Assembly: GCA_951640195.1 (NCBI GenBank)
Contig: OX621175.1
Coordinates: 682,001-746,000 of the forward strand
Reading direction: 5' to 3'
Length of the DNA: 64,000 nt
Source: Porpolomopsis calyptriformis
Lineage: Eukaryota; Basidiomycota; Agaricomycetes; Agaricales; Hygrophoraceae
Below are positions 25,264 to 36,821 of this stretch, piece by piece. Made by a program: the position numbers and the translations under genes. Positions within the stretch are counted from its first letter, which is position 1, and each line of letters opens with the position of its first letter. The notes beneath the pieces are model-generated. The model saw nothing but the letters and a program-made list of their open reading frames with translations, ran no database searches and was not told the origin of the DNA.

Positions 25264-25799
25264 TCAAAATATGGTGATGAGCAACACCTTCAAAAATCCG
25301 TCTTTCTTAGCCCACTTCTTTTTAAATATCTTTTCCGTCCTCGTTGTATATTCCCTCAAAGCCTTTTGCGACGGAAACCGGTGCACCTTCTTCCCAGCCG
25401 ATCGACATTCAACGAGATCAACGAGATTGACCCAAGTACCCTTCAAAGCCTGCAGTCCAGTGTCAGAAATCATGCTGACACCAGCTACCAGGCATCCAGC
25501 CACTTTCCCCTGGTATGTAGAACACCAGCACGACTTACCTTTTTACACTGTGTTATTGAATTTGGGACGGGCTCGATGCCAACATCCGCGCATAACGTCC
25601 TCCATCCCTCCAGTCGACTGTCGTCGGATCCGTACAGGACTGTGAATTCTTCTCTCATACAACGATTACGTTCCTTCCTGTATTTAGCACCCTCAATTTT
25701 CCATCCGCGTTGGGCGGCAAGACGCTGAAAGTCTTCGTTGACGGTCGCCCCAGGGGTGCGAACAAACCCGGGGGAGAACTCATCCCAAAATTTCGACAT
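25264..25799 (-). CDS. Small conserved fungal protein of unknown function
   Basis: Two exons: MSKFWDEFSPGFVRTPGATV from ATG 25799 through FQRLAAQRGWKIEGAKYRKE and SITQCKK, then an intron (GTAAGT...CTGCAG), then ALKGTWVNLVDLVECRSAGK and KALREYTTRTEKIF to AKKDGFLKVLLITIF, with TGA at 25264-25266. Total is ~150 residues. The pattern F-RLA-RGW / SITQCKK / VNLVDL / FLK-LL recurs in hypothetical proteins of many fungi, as I remember the family. There is no catalytic motif, signal peptide or membrane segment. The boundary GT-AG signals are strong. Function unknown. Confidence 0.75.
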
Positions 25800-26963
25800 T
25801 TGGAAGGTTTTGTGTCTTTGGGAAAGATGAGAGGATGCTCTAAGCCGGAGGGAGAAGGCCTGCATACGTTGATGATGTGGATGGGTTTGTAGTCAACCAC
25901 CACCTGGATATGAGGGCATAGACGTGTCCACGGCCCTCTAGCAACGTTTGGTGTGCATGTTCCGCAGTTCTCATTACGGCCTCTGTTCCTTTTGACATCG
26001 ACCATCCTGAGCTGAAGATGTGCGCATTTTACTTTCGGGGCTTTCCGCCAAAATATACACCACCTTCCGCAACGCACATACGTATGTGTTAGTCAGATTT
26101 CTCTGGCACGTCGCATTGCAATGGGCAGTAAACCTGGGTTTCAGGGATCTCTGATCCGCGATGTGCAGAGTGTAACGCATCTTGGCACACTGGACCTGGA
26201 GCGGGTCTAGATCAGAACTCACAGGAGAACGGAAACTAGAAGAAGAAGTGAGGAACCTCGGCACAACGCTGGCATGTAACTTGACGGATTTGCTTGAATA
26301 TCAAGTTTATCTGCACCGGCATCAGAGCTCTCAACCGAGCGCCCGAGAATCTTCACAAACTCACCCCCTGAAACAGAACAGCAACAAACTAGCAGTATAT
26401 CTCCATAGCACCATGCATTTAGCATGAACGTCCAATTCGACACCGGCAGCACCAGGAGGGTGAAGAGGTTACGTGACACTCGGTTGAAAATGAGGAAAAG
26501 GGCGAAGGATGCCCGCCAGCAATCACATCGGACGATCGCCATCGGATTTATCAGGCCGGAGACAACGTTTGAAAAGGACGTGTAGGTAATGGATCCGTCG
26601 GTAGGCATCCCCGGTTATTCATATTACGGTGCCACTGAGTGAAAGGGTGGTACGTTTTGAAGGGAGGAAACCGCATCGATCACTGCAGCTACACCTCCTC
26701 CTTCTCTGAGCCTCATGCGGTACACATTGCGCGATGCGATCGTAGGGACCCCTGGTGGGTGAGGTGCTCAAGGCTGCGACAGCCAGCCAATGTCACGAAA
26801 CAATGAACAAAACGTCTGCGGACGCAGTGTGCTGCATGCCGATCCATAAAATACCCAGGGGACGATCTCGAGTTGTACGCAGTCTTGGTTGCCGTGAGTG
26901 ATCTTGAGCTGCAGTAATGACTGGAATGGAACGCGTGTGTGTCATACATGCTACAAAACCTGA
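25800..26963. other. Gene-poor interval
   Basis: A minus-strand open frame at 26219-26608 includes a hydrophobic stretch (WRASFALFLIFNRVSRNLFT) that could be a remnant of a membrane-protein gene. I found no convincing start, splicing or family and leave it unannotated. The rest shows nothing. Confidence 0.35.
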
Positions 26964-28572
26964 TCATGTACTCAGAACTTCTACATTGAGTGCCCCATCA
27001 ACCCTCCCCTTCGCCTTTGCGCCCGTCTTGCCGTTCTTGGGTCCTAATGCAAACCGGAAACTGATGCCGGCACCTTTAGACCTTTCATGCACGTTTCCGC
27101 GAGACTTTTTAAAGTCGTCTACCGTCAAGTGAAGCCCTTCTAAGGTGGTACAAATTCCCTTATATCCCAGTCCACCTTTCTCTGGAGGCAGACGTGCCCG
27201 CGAGTCGTCGACGACAATGTGGACAGTGGTAAGCCGGAAAAGAGAGGGTTGCAGGCTGACCACGTCAAGGCTCATCGAAGGGAGCCACGAACCGATCGGA
27301 GGTGCGTATAGGAGCAGAAAGTGGCGCGTGAGGTAATATATTTCGACTATGTGCGCAACCAGAAGCATCAAGGTCGGCGATACCGGCGGGAATTGGGTTT
27401 CGCCGTCAGTCAGGGTCTCGAGCGCGAGCTGCACGTCTGCAAATGTGGGAGGGGGACCTGGGTCGGCGATAGAGAATGCCTGTCCGCCAATGTCGACCTC
27501 ACTCTCTCCTCGCCCGATCTCAAGCAGCCGCTGCTCGTACAGCAGGTGCGCGATGGAGCAGTTCTCGACGTAGGTGAATGACTGCATTGTGGTGGATATC
27601 CATGTTGGATTAGTTTTTCGAGCAAGATAGGCACCACACGAGAGGTCGCCCCCAGGTCCGAATACCCCATTTCCAGGCCGAAGGCATCCTGTTCTCAGTG
27701 TGCCCTCACCCGAAGGGGAGCCGTCAGCGGCACGGACGATTTGCTCCGCACAGTTTTTTGTAAAGGCGTAGTTAGAAAAGAAGCCATCGGGAGGTTTGCG
27801 TGTCTGACTGTCGTCGTCGTTGAGCACCTGCACAAAGTATTTAGGCTCCGTCTCCCAGGGCCAGAGCCAGAAACGGGAGTTGCGAATCGCCACGGAGCTT
27901 GAGGATGTGTACACCAGCACAGAGGCTCCGATAGAACGCGCCGCGCTGATGACATTCTTTGTGCCATCAACGTTGACCGTAGCGGAATAGGGTACGAGGG
28001 ACGGATGTCGCTCGTAGAAACGAATATTAGCCACCACATGAAAGACCGTGATTTGCGGCTGCGGTTCCTGGCTGTTTATCGACGGCCAGGGTGCCTTGAA
28101 CGCATCTTCTACTGACTTTGCGTCACGTACATCTACCTTGAAAAACGCCACCTCTCTGGCGATATCCGTAGTGAGGTCGGGCCGAGTAGGAGGGCATATG
28201 TCTAGAATTCTGATCTTGCGCGGATCTTCCCCGCGTTGGAGTAAGTGTGCAACAATCCACCCACCAACGAACCCGGTCTACGATTTGTTATTAGATGAAT
28301 CAACAAATAGTGAAAGAGATAATCACCCCACCAACGACGATGTAGTATCGGCCTGTTTTTGGAGGGAGCTGTTCCAGCGACGAGATAGGTGCTTCGGAAA
28401 GTCGCTTGGCACGATCATGAATGTCCTCTACCGAACACCGATGAGGGGAAAATGCAAGTGCCTCAGGTGGAAACCTGGTGATGACTGAGTCGTTCCGTCT
28501 AACATAAATGTAAAGCAGAAGAAGAATGCTCGCGGCAATGGTCAATATCGACGCCCAGAATTGAGAGCACAT
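26964..28572 (-). CDS. 3-beta-hydroxysteroid dehydrogenase/isomerase-type SDR
   Basis: Extended short-chain dehydrogenase of the 3-beta-HSD family (sterol or steroid-like dehydrogenases such as Erg26; substrate here unknown). MCSQFWASILTIAASILLLL forms an N-terminal membrane anchor. One intron (GTGATT...CGTAG, about 28277-28330) splits the NAD(P)-binding motif and restores YYIVVGGTGFVGGWIVAHLL. Further motifs are FKVDVRDAKSVEDAF, FHVVANIRFYERHP, VNVDGTKNVISAARS, VYTSSSSVAI and the catalytic SNYAFTKNCAEQIV (YxxxK), then LRPGNGVFGPGG. A second hydrophobic segment (SPTLMLLVAHIVEIYYLTRHF) lies in the C-terminal half, as in ER-bound members. About 510 residues, complete, stop TGA at 26964. Confidence 0.88.
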
Positions 28573-28884
28573 AGCTTGAGGAAGGTGGCCCTAATCCGCC
28601 GACTACTTATGTGGTCCGGTCAGAGCACTTGGCGTTCCCATATCCAGGGTAGCTTCGTTTGGTGTGACTTACCAGTCGTCCGAAACGGACAGAGCGAGAT
28701 CTCGGGTAAAGATTTGAGATCGCACAAATTTCCAGTTTTTTGGACTGCAAATATGATCACAGAACCGAAGGAGATCATCAGGTGAGAAGTGTCGATGATT
28801 GTATCACCTGAGTAGTATCTCTGGAAAAAAGCTCATACAGAGGGACAAGCTTGTGACTAGCTTAAGAAGTACTTCCGGCTAGTG
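28573..28884. other. Intergenic, nothing recognised
   Basis: No ORF, repeat or RNA signature that I can support. Confidence 0.4.
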
Positions 28885-29105
28885 TCCTTCTGACCCTCGT
28901 TTTCGACCTGCCAATGCCATCGCATGTCGAGTTGTCACACCAAAATAGATATCACCTTGGTTCCCTCGTCCTGCCCTCGAACTGGTCCGAGTCGTTGACG
29001 CGTACTCCCATGTGTTCCCGCGAGGAGGCATCAATTCTATCTGATCCGACCACGCAGCTTCAATGCCTCGACTCATGTTGGCATCGACAAAGTTGAGGTG
29101 AGAGT
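28885..29105 (-). pseudogene. Decayed fragment of the secreted-protein family (relic of a fifth copy)
   Basis: Read on the minus strand across frames, it keeps the order of the paralogs' last exon: FVDANMSRGIEA resembles FVNANTSQATG, then a NDSDQFEGRTREP stretch resembles the NYSNPFEG region, then CDNSTCDGIGRSK matches STCDGIGRSN. A stop and frame changes interrupt it. It lies directly downstream of copy A, as expected for the end of a tandem array. Confidence 0.65.
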
Positions 29106-29248
29106 TGCCGTCAAACCGTCCACGGTACCAGCTTGCGACTCTATGTTATCTTCACGACTGCCGAATCTCTCTCTGAGTCTTTTCGAAATAAATCTCGTAG
29201 CCTTTGACGAAAAGCTCGTTAGACATGGGCTATTATATGAGCGCAAAC

Positions 29249-30505
29249 TCACTTTGGACTGATTCCGAACTTGATATTTGAAACATGAGGTGATTTGTGC
29301 CAGGGATTCGTCACTGAGGGATTCAAGCAAATGACGAAAAGGACAGAAGACCACGAAATACCTTTGTAATGACAAGATACAGACCAAACCAAAAAGATGA
29401 AGCCGACCAATCCCAAGGCCAATCCCATGGGCAGCTTCCAAGAATCACTCTGGATCCGACCCGTGTCTCCATTGTGATTTCCGGCGCTTATGTTTGACCT
29501 GCCAATGCCATCGCACAGCGACTTATCGCCACTAAAATACATCACCTCGGAGAGATAGGACAAAGTGGATCCATTCGGCCCGGCCTCGAACGGGTTCGAG
29601 TAATTTGCCCGTATTCTCCATGGACCGGGCGTCAAATGCGACCCCGCGAAGGGGATGTCAGTGAACGCCCAATCCTGCTGTGGGAGAATGTATGAGCCAG
29701 TGGCTTGACTTGTGTTGGCATTAACAAAGTCGAATTGGATATTGATGATATTCTGGTCTATATAGTTCCGGTAGTCCTTTCGGATGAGTGATGCAAGATC
29801 AGATCGTCAAATCTTGACTTGCATCAAAAAGAAGAGAAAAGAACCTTATAGTCCCAATAGACTGTTGCCCAACCATTCAAATCAGAACCAAGTGGTATCA
29901 CAGTGCCTGCTGGCGGACTTTGGAAAAAGAACGAGCGGTAATTTGGGTCCGAGACGGAGGTGATATTTTTCCAGGGTGGTGGTGTCAAGCAGTCAAAGAC
30001 AGGCGCAATGACCAGGAAGGTGTCAGACAATGCTGAATTCCCATTGTCGTTCGTAACGTTGACACGGAAGTGGTACGGCCCGAGGGGGAGATTGGCAGGA
30101 AAATAATAATCAATGAAGAACGCCTTAGTGTCTCCATTCCAAACTGATCCAATTATTCAATACACTATCAGACTGCAACCTCAAACCAACTTACGCATGA
30201 GGTCGACAACAGCGCTGTCGGCTGCGTCTTTGGCGCCAGCCATTAGCTCCCAGCTGCCTGTGTGTGCCTGAGGGCAGATATAAGCAAGCCGATAAGCGGA
30301 ACGGTCAAAATGAAACAACATGCACCGAGTAGTTAAAAGAACTGGATACTGTAGCATGGACCGTCGAAGAAAAATAATCGGAACCAGCAACAATAGTACC
30401 CCCCGGTGGAATGTCAATATTGGTGATAACATAGTCTGTGGTGGTTTGACCATTGACTAGAGTGCTAGCCAGAATGCAGCCAAACAAGTCGAGGAGGTAG
30501 AGCAT
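29249..30505 (-). CDS. Secreted/anchored protein family, copy A
   Basis: Start MLYLLDLFGCILASTLVNGQ at 30505 is a signal peptide. Exons then give DYVITNIDIPPGGTIVAG, GSWELMAGAKDAADSAVVDL, YYFPANLPLGPYHFRVNVT with SALSDTFLVIAPVFDCLTPP, NIQFDFVNANTSQATGSY, LTPGPWRIRANYSNPFE, VMYFSGDKSLCDGIGRSN and a C-terminal hydrophobic helix MGLALGLVGFIFLVWSV. The layout (signal peptide, beta-rich extracellular part with N-glycosylation sites, C-terminal hydrophobic tail) suggests a GPI- or membrane-anchored wall protein. The motif YHFRVNxTND...SDTF faintly recalls the Kre9/Knh1 wall-protein domain. Unlike copies B-D there is no stop after VWSV; the frame runs ~46 codons further to 29249 unless an intron is used. 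Function unknown. Confidence 0.7.
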
Positions 30506-31011
30506 AGCTTGAGGATAACGCTCAGGTGCCAACTCCGACGGCAAGCTTTATCACTCCACCATCAGAGCTCAGGCTCACAGCTAAAAAAGCAAGACGAGCG
30601 TCAGAGGGAGTACAGCTAGGTTCCTACGAGTTCAAACGGGGATACAAATGGCACTCATACACGCCTAATGGGCTTGGAACCACTCACCAAGCCATTCAGG
30701 CGGTGAGCGATAGGAACCGGACCCAATCATCTACCTTCATCACCGCTCGCAGATGCATTCACCGTATTGAATGTATTCCTGGTGAACAGTCCTCACCTCA
30801 GTCCCTCATTGTTGGATGCGGACTCGTCACCTATCACATCCGTTCGGATCCCCTTGGATCCTCACTCGTTCCTTCAGATCTTCGTCTGTTTATTCTCTGT
30901 GAGTTTTAATTTTTGCTAGAAGAATGAATCAGCACTTATTCGTCATGCGAAAGCGAACGAGGAAGGACAGAAATTCACCTCAGCAGCCTCTTTTCGTTTG
31001 ACATAACCCAG

Positions 31012-31044
31012 GATAATATTGTGACCGGAGGTCACAATATTATC
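31012..31044. repeat. Perfect 15-bp-arm hairpin
   Basis: Arms GATAATATTGTGACC (31012-31026) and GGTCACAATATTATC (31030-31044), with 3-nt loop GGA. Confidence 0.9.
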
Positions 31045-31862
31045 ACCACACTCGTCGGCCGCACGTCTACCGTCCACTTGTCCATCTCAAGTCGCTCCTT
31101 CCTCACATCCTCGCTCGGATCCGGGGGATGTCGGCGACACGAAGATGGGTTCACTGGACCCGGTGTCGTAGCATAAGGGGTGCCATGCTTGTTTGATGGG
31201 TTCGGCGTGGAAGGGAGAGACCTGATGCGAGTGGTCGGGGGTTCTGATTCGAAGTAGTTATCCGGAAAGGCTCCGCCCCCAGCATGACTTGGCCCAGCCA
31301 CGGCCTCTTCCTCTTTCTCTTCGTTTCCATCCTCTTCCTGCCCTTAGCCATCGACGCGATCTTCACTCCAACGATGACTACTTGAAGGGCAATCGCGGAT
31401 GTCTTTCAGCGTGTAAGAGGACGAGGGCGCGGGTAGCACCAATATGTGTATGCCATGCGATGTCTTGAGGCAGTGAAAGTAACTTCGTTCCGTGGCAGCT
31501 CTATCAATGAAGGGAGGAACGAGTCTGCGGCATCTGTACACTCGTCCCTCCTTTCATCCAACGCAACTCTGTCAAGGAATTAGCCATCGTTCTCCCAGTC
31601 TCCAACCCACCAAACCTCTCGGGCAGGCAGACTGGCAAGGAAAGCAAGAAGGATCAACGACGTACCGAAGGGGGCCTGGGCAGCGGGCTCGATGCTCTCT
31701 CTCCGCTCGACGTAGCTCTGCCAGTATCATGTCCACTTGGTAAGAGAATGTGAACGAGCAAGTGTTTGCACCGGTTACAAGTACTGGTGCTCTTCCCGGT
31801 CTAGGGCTGGAGCGAACACAGGTCTTAGAGGTCTTGGAGTCTCTTGCAGCCGTGGATCGCTA

Positions 31863-31934
31863 GGTTCGAGGTCAACTTGTTCGGCGAAATGCATACTGCA
31901 GCACATATTTCGCTGAACAAGTCGATCTTGAACC
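31863..31934. repeat. Imperfect 28-bp-arm hairpin
   Basis: Inner arms CTTGTTCGGCGAAAT (31876-31890) and ATTTCGCTGAACAAG (31907-31921) have one mismatch. Outer parts GGTTCGAGGTCAA and TCGATCTTGAACC extend the pairing with three mismatches. The loop is ~16 nt. Confidence 0.85.
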
Positions 31935-32659
31935 TGCTCCATCATTGGGTCTCCATGGTCTTTGAATGCATTGGATTTGCGGGGAGTTAGTGGTCATGGT
32001 GCAAGAGGTTAACGATTTTTTTTCTGAGAGCAGCTTGGTTTTTATTTGCCCTATGGCCACTGTTTCTCATCTAAGTTAAGCAACTTGTACATCCCTGCAC
32101 CGTTTTGTTGACTCAGCTGCCACAATATTTAGCCATAATGTCAAAATCCGGGGGACACATCCCCAAAATCTGTTCTCCGTGTCTGTGGTTCCCCCCCGCG
32201 TAAGTCATCAGATAATCTTCCCTTTGTTCTACACCACTAAGCTCCTCGCAATTCGATCTTCTTCTCTTTATGATGTGGTTGAAGGAGAAACATGCCTCAG
32301 GGGGGCGAATATCTCTCCCCTTGGCCTTGTCCCCCGTCCTTTTTTTCCATCCTTGTCTCCATCCTGGATTCTGTCTTTGATGTCATGCTTAGGATGAAGC
32401 TGTGAGAGCTGGCCTCGGAGACTCTACTAACAAGTGCATTTGATGCCTGCAGCATGGTCCCGCAATTGGGTGTCGTTGAAGATATTCTTAAGAGCTACTT
32501 GCTCGTTTATCCACAGGTCCTGAATCTGGCAAGATGACCCGATCGGTGGCTGGGTGAATCGTCCACGGCTAATTTTCATGGTAGTATCCCTTCACCCGCA
32601 CAAGCTAGCCCCATCTCACGGATAGTCACTCGCTCTCCGTCTTCGAGAGGGTCGTCTTT

Positions 32660-32740
32660 GACCACTTTCCACAAAATTGTGACATTGGGTAGTGAGAACG
32701 TTGATTTTCACTAACCAATGTCACAATTTTCGTGGTCAAC
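32660..32740. repeat. Imperfect inverted repeat with 23-bp inner arms
   Basis: Inner arms 32673-32695 and 32708-32730 (core AAAATTGTGACATTGG, then TAGTGA) have one mismatch and a 12-nt loop. A further TTGACCAC/GTGGTCAA pair lies outside a small bulge. Confidence 0.85.
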
Positions 32741-34103
32741 GCTTTGACCCAACAAAGGAACCAAGAAAATTTCCTATACCGAAGCTTGGCACAATGAACA
32801 CGATGCTACACCGTGTTCTGTAGAGGACTTGTTTGCCACTTTCAATCCACGCTTTTATTCACGATGGGCAGGTAGAAGGACAAGGCGGTCCGTCCCAAAG
32901 TGTAATCGCAACAGTTTTCCACGGCCTGCCTGCATATGTCTTTCGCCTAGCCTCGCTCCCAGGTCCCTGGAAGAAAGAGCCCACGGAGGTGCGACCAGCT
33001 CACCGTTATCAACGCGCGTACGTAAATTTCTGGCTCGACTTGAAAGAATATCTATCTCATTGAAGGATAGCGCCCTATGAGCCTATTTATCGTACCTGAA
33101 TACCTATCTCACTCGCCGTCTCATCCAGGGTGGGCCGGAGGACGCGGTTGACATGGAACCTCTGTGGTCATCTACAAGAAATTTCCTCCCTCGCAACCAG
33201 CTACTATCCAGGGACGCTTAGTACTAGAATGGGCAGTCAAAATGGCCCTGCGGTGAAAATGCCGAGGAAGGTTAACCCCAGACGATGAAGGTTGAGGCAG
33301 TGGTGGTGGTCGATGCGTGGAGCTTGGGTCCACTAAAGGACAGACGAGTTTATCCAACTCCAGATGATTGGAAAGAAGGAGGGACAGGCTCATTGATCAT
33401 ACCTTCCCAATGAACAAAATTTCCTCCAAAACGTCCAGCGAAAATCCCTCCTCCACACTCTTTATCCCTGTCGCCTATCCTCCAACACCCGCGCCTTCTC
33501 CAGGCCCGAGCGCGACCGAGCACCTCACCCTCACAATCCAGCACTCCTTTCAGGCCAGGAATTCGCTAGTCTTGCATCGCTCGATCCCTGCGTCCGCAGA
33601 GATTACCTGGCTTCCATCCTCAGCGATTGCACTACTCAAGCTTCCTTGGATGGCATATGTCGAGGATGGCGCCTCTGTGTTTGGTTCAGCGAAGGCACTC
33701 GAAGCAATTTCCACAAGGATTATTGGGAACTAGATGAACACGACGCCATCGGCTCTAAAGCCGTGCCAGAAGCATTCATCGTTCTACTGGAGTGCTTAAA
33801 TTGGTTACCATAAATGGAATTGATGCTACCACGACAGAGGCGCAATTACAACAGGTTCCTTCCTGCCTTCTTCTACTCGTCAGCAAGAGGAAGCAGGAGA
33901 ATGTGAGGGGATCTGGACGAGCAAGTGTTGATGGCAAGAGCCCATATTTACGTCTCTAGCAAATTGAGTGAGAGGTATCTATATACGAACTTTGGCAATT
34001 ATTATGAGACAGGGAAGACGATTCAAGCAATTACAACAGACAGTGAAAGGGACACGACAAAGCCGACGCTACAAAGTCCCTGAAAGACGATAAAATCCAA
34101 AGC

Positions 34104-35213
34104 TCATACAGACCAAACCAGAAAGACGAAGCCTGTCAATCCCATGACTAGCTTCCAACCCGAAGAACTACTCCAGAACCGACCACTTCCAGCGCCCGAG
34201 TTGGACCTACCAATGCCATCGCACGTTGATTTGTCCCCACTAAAATATATCACCTCGGAGAGATAGGTCACAGTGGCTCCATTCGCGCCCTCGAACGGGT
34301 TCAAGTAGTTTGCCCGTATTCTCCATGGACCCGGCCACAAATTCGACCCCGCGAAGGAGAAGTTGATCAACCTGAGACTCTCCTGTGCGACAATGTATAG
34401 CCCGGTGGCTTGACCAGTGTTGGCATTGACGAAGTCGAATCGGATATCATTGACGTCGTTGTCCGCAGAATTCCGGAAATCCTTTCAGATAAAAATCATT
34501 AAATTCTAGTTTACCTCAAAGGAAGGAAAATACCTTATAGTCCCAAATGACCTCTACCAACCCCCCCAAATTAAAGCCAAGTGGTGTCACCTCGCCAGCT
34601 TGTGGAGATTCCACCACGAACGATCGATAGTTTGGATCGGAGGCGGAAGAGATATTTTTCCACGGCGGCGGTTTCAAGCAGTCGAAAACAGGTGCGGTGA
34701 CTTGGAAGGTATCAGACAGTGTTGAAATCCCAGTGTCGTTCGTAATGTTGACACGGAAGTGGTATGGCCCAGGGGGAAGATTAGCAGGGAAATAGTATTC
34801 GACTGAAAACATATCAAGCGGTTCATTCCAAACTGTCGAGCATTCAACTATCCAACACACTATCAGACGACAACAAACTTACACATGAGGTCGACAACAG
34901 CGCTGTTGGTTGCATTTTTGGCCCCGGCCATTAGCTCATAGCTGCCTGAGTGTTCCTGAGGGCAGATACAAACAAGCCGATAAGCGGAATGAATTAGTAA
35001 CAGTCAAAATGAAACAACATGCACCGAATAGTTAAAAGAACCGGATACCGTAGCATAGACCGACGAAATAAAACTGGTACCAGCAACAATAGTACCCCCC
35101 GGTGGAATGTTAATACTGGTGATGACATAGTCTGCGGTGGTTTGACAGTTGACTAAAGTGCTGGCCAGAATGCAGCCAAACAAGCCGAAGAGGTAGAGCA
35201 TAGATCGAGGCAT
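34104..35213 (-). CDS. Secreted/anchored protein family, copy B
   Basis: MPRSMLYLFGLFGCILASTL at 35213 is the signal peptide, followed by DYVITSINIPPGGTIVAGTS, a short exon GSYELMAGAKNATNSAVVDL (about 34875-34950), YYFPANLPPGPYHFRVNITN with STLSDTFQVTAPVFDCLKPP, DIRFDFVNANTGQATGLY (about 34400-34460), LWPGPWRIRANYLNPFEGAN, VIYFSGDKSTCDGIGRSNSG and the hydrophobic tail LVMGLTGFVFLVWSV with a TGA at 34104-34106. Four introns match those of the other copies. The 3' flank (TACAAAGTCCCTG...) is shared with copy C, so the duplication unit includes flanking DNA. About 280 residues. Function unknown. Confidence 0.78.
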
Positions 35214-35726
35214 CTTTCATCCTTTATAAAGAGAGACCGAATTTAAAGGGGACTGCCTCTATTTCTGCGGGGATTTTATGTCGAAACCCAGTGCACCTTA
35301 GGAAGCCTCGTGGCATCTCCGCATGCAGCAATTAATTGGTCTGTGAGATCATCTCGCTGAGAGCATCTGTCCTCACCTTCCGCGTGAGGCTCTGTCTGAG
35401 CCATTGTGATAGTCTTTTAAAGTTGGATAGTTTTCAGCTAAGCGACACAATCATTATTTTTCACGGGGCTGCACTGTTAGCTCTTCGGTGAGACGGTGAG
35501 CAATGACTGTCGTAATGCTCGGTTTGAAAAATTGCTTCTAAGAATTTGAGGGAACCATTAACGTGGACAGGGCTATCGGTCGCCAATGGTTCATTAGGTG
35601 GGAACTTGTACAATTGCTCCAAGAGCCTACGAGACAGGGAAGACGATTCAAGCAATTACAACCACAGTGAAAGGACGAAGCCGACGCTACAAAGTCCCTG
35701 GGAGACAATAAAAGAAAATCCAAAGC
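35214..35726. other. Intergenic spacer within paralog array
   Basis: A TATA-like TTTATAAAG lies at 35222-35230 upstream of copy B. The part from ~35630 matches the 3' flank of copy B (GACAGGGAAGACGATTCAAG). No gene. Confidence 0.5.
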
Positions 35727-36821
35727 TCATACAGACCATACCAGAAGGACAAAACCTGTCAATCCCATGGCCAGCTTCCAACCCGAAGAACTACTCTGGA
35801 ATCTTCCAGCGCTCGAGTTTGGCGTACCAATGCCATCGCACTTTGATCCCCCGCCACTAAAATATACCACCTCGGAGAGATAGGTCACAATGGCTCCATT
35901 CACGCCCTCAAACGGGTTTGTGTAGTTTGCCCGTATTCTCCATGGACCCGGCGTCAATTTCGACCCAGCGAAAGGGATGTTAGCCGACTCGTAATTCTCT
36001 GGTCCGACAATGTATAGCCCAGTAGATTGACCCGTGTTGACATTGACGAAGTCGAATTGGATATTATTGAGGTTGGCGTATAGCACATTCCGGTAATCCT
36101 TTCAGATAAAATCATTAAATTCTAGTTTACCTCAAAAAGGAAGAAAATACCTTATAGTTCCAAGAGACCCCTATCGAGCCCTCCAAATTAAAACCAAGTG
36201 GTGTCACGACTCCTGCTTGTGGACGTTCCAACACGAACGACCGATAGTTTGGATCGGAGGTGGAAGTGATTTTCTTCCATGGCGGTGGTGTTAAGCAGTC
36301 GAAAACAGGTGCGGTGACTTGGAAGGTGCCAGAGAGTGACGAAACGTCGTTCGTAATGTTGACACGGAAGTGGTACGAGCCGGGTAGGAGGTTAGCAGGG
36401 AAAAAATACACGACTACAAGCAGGCTAGTCGGTTCATTCCAAACTGCCGAGCATTCGATTATTCGACACACTATCAGGCTGCAACCTCAACCAACTTACA
36501 CATGAGGTCGACAACGGCGCTGTTGGTTGAATCGTTGGCACCAGCCATTAGCTCGTAGCTGCCTGGGTGTACCTGAGGGTAAAAGCTGATAAGCGGAATG
36601 GATTAATACAAAAATGAATCCACCTGGATCGAGTCGTTATAAGAACCGGATATCGTAGCATTGACCGATGAAACAAAATCGGTACCAGCAACGATAGTGC
36701 CCCCTGGTGGAATGTCAATACTGTCGATGATATAGTCTGGCAGGATTTGACGCTTGACTGGAGCGCTGGCGAGAACGCAGCAGAAGAAGCCGAAGAAGTA
36801 GAGTACAGCTTGAGGTATCAT
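35727..36821 (-). CDS. Secreted/anchored protein family, copy C
   Basis: MIPQAVLYFFGFFCCVLASA at 36821 is a signal peptide followed by VKRQ, a possible dibasic Kex2 processing site. Exons then follow the family order: DYIIDSIDIPPGGTIVAGTD, GSYELMAGANDSTNSAVVDL, YFFPANLLPGSYHFRVNITN, FQVTAPVFDCLTPPPWKKIT, NIQFDFVNVNTGQSTGLYIV, LTPGPWRIRANYTNPFEGVN, VVYFSGGGSKCDGIGTPNSS and the tail LAMGLTGFVLLVWSV with a TGA at 35727-35729. Intact by inspection. It differs from B mainly in the N-terminus and the loop after SDTF/SGTF. Function unknown. Confidence 0.78.

Larger units (their letters stand above)
30506..34103. other. 3.6-kb gene-poor spacer splitting the paralog array
   Basis: Contains three strong inverted repeats (31012-31044, 31863-31934, 32660-32740). 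Several open but unassignable frames are present, for example a minus-strand Pro/Ser-rich stretch at 31032-31300, a plus-strand stretch at 32833-33063 (HDGQVEGQGGPSQSVIATVF), and a plus-strand Pro/Ser-rich stretch at 33368-33733. They do not join into a recognisable gene. It looks like degenerate insertion-derived DNA. Confidence 0.45.

Noticed and set aside
26219..26608. Minus-strand frame with a hydrophobic segment
   Set aside because: Could be a membrane-protein remnant, but no start, exon chain or conserved motif supports a gene.
30526..30909. Plus-strand open frame upstream of secreted-family copy A
   Set aside because: No family resemblance, no splice continuation, and it overlaps the promoter and start of copy A.
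33368..33733. Plus-strand 121-codon frame
   Set aside because: Low-complexity Pro/Ser composition, no neighbours in frame and no recognised domain.
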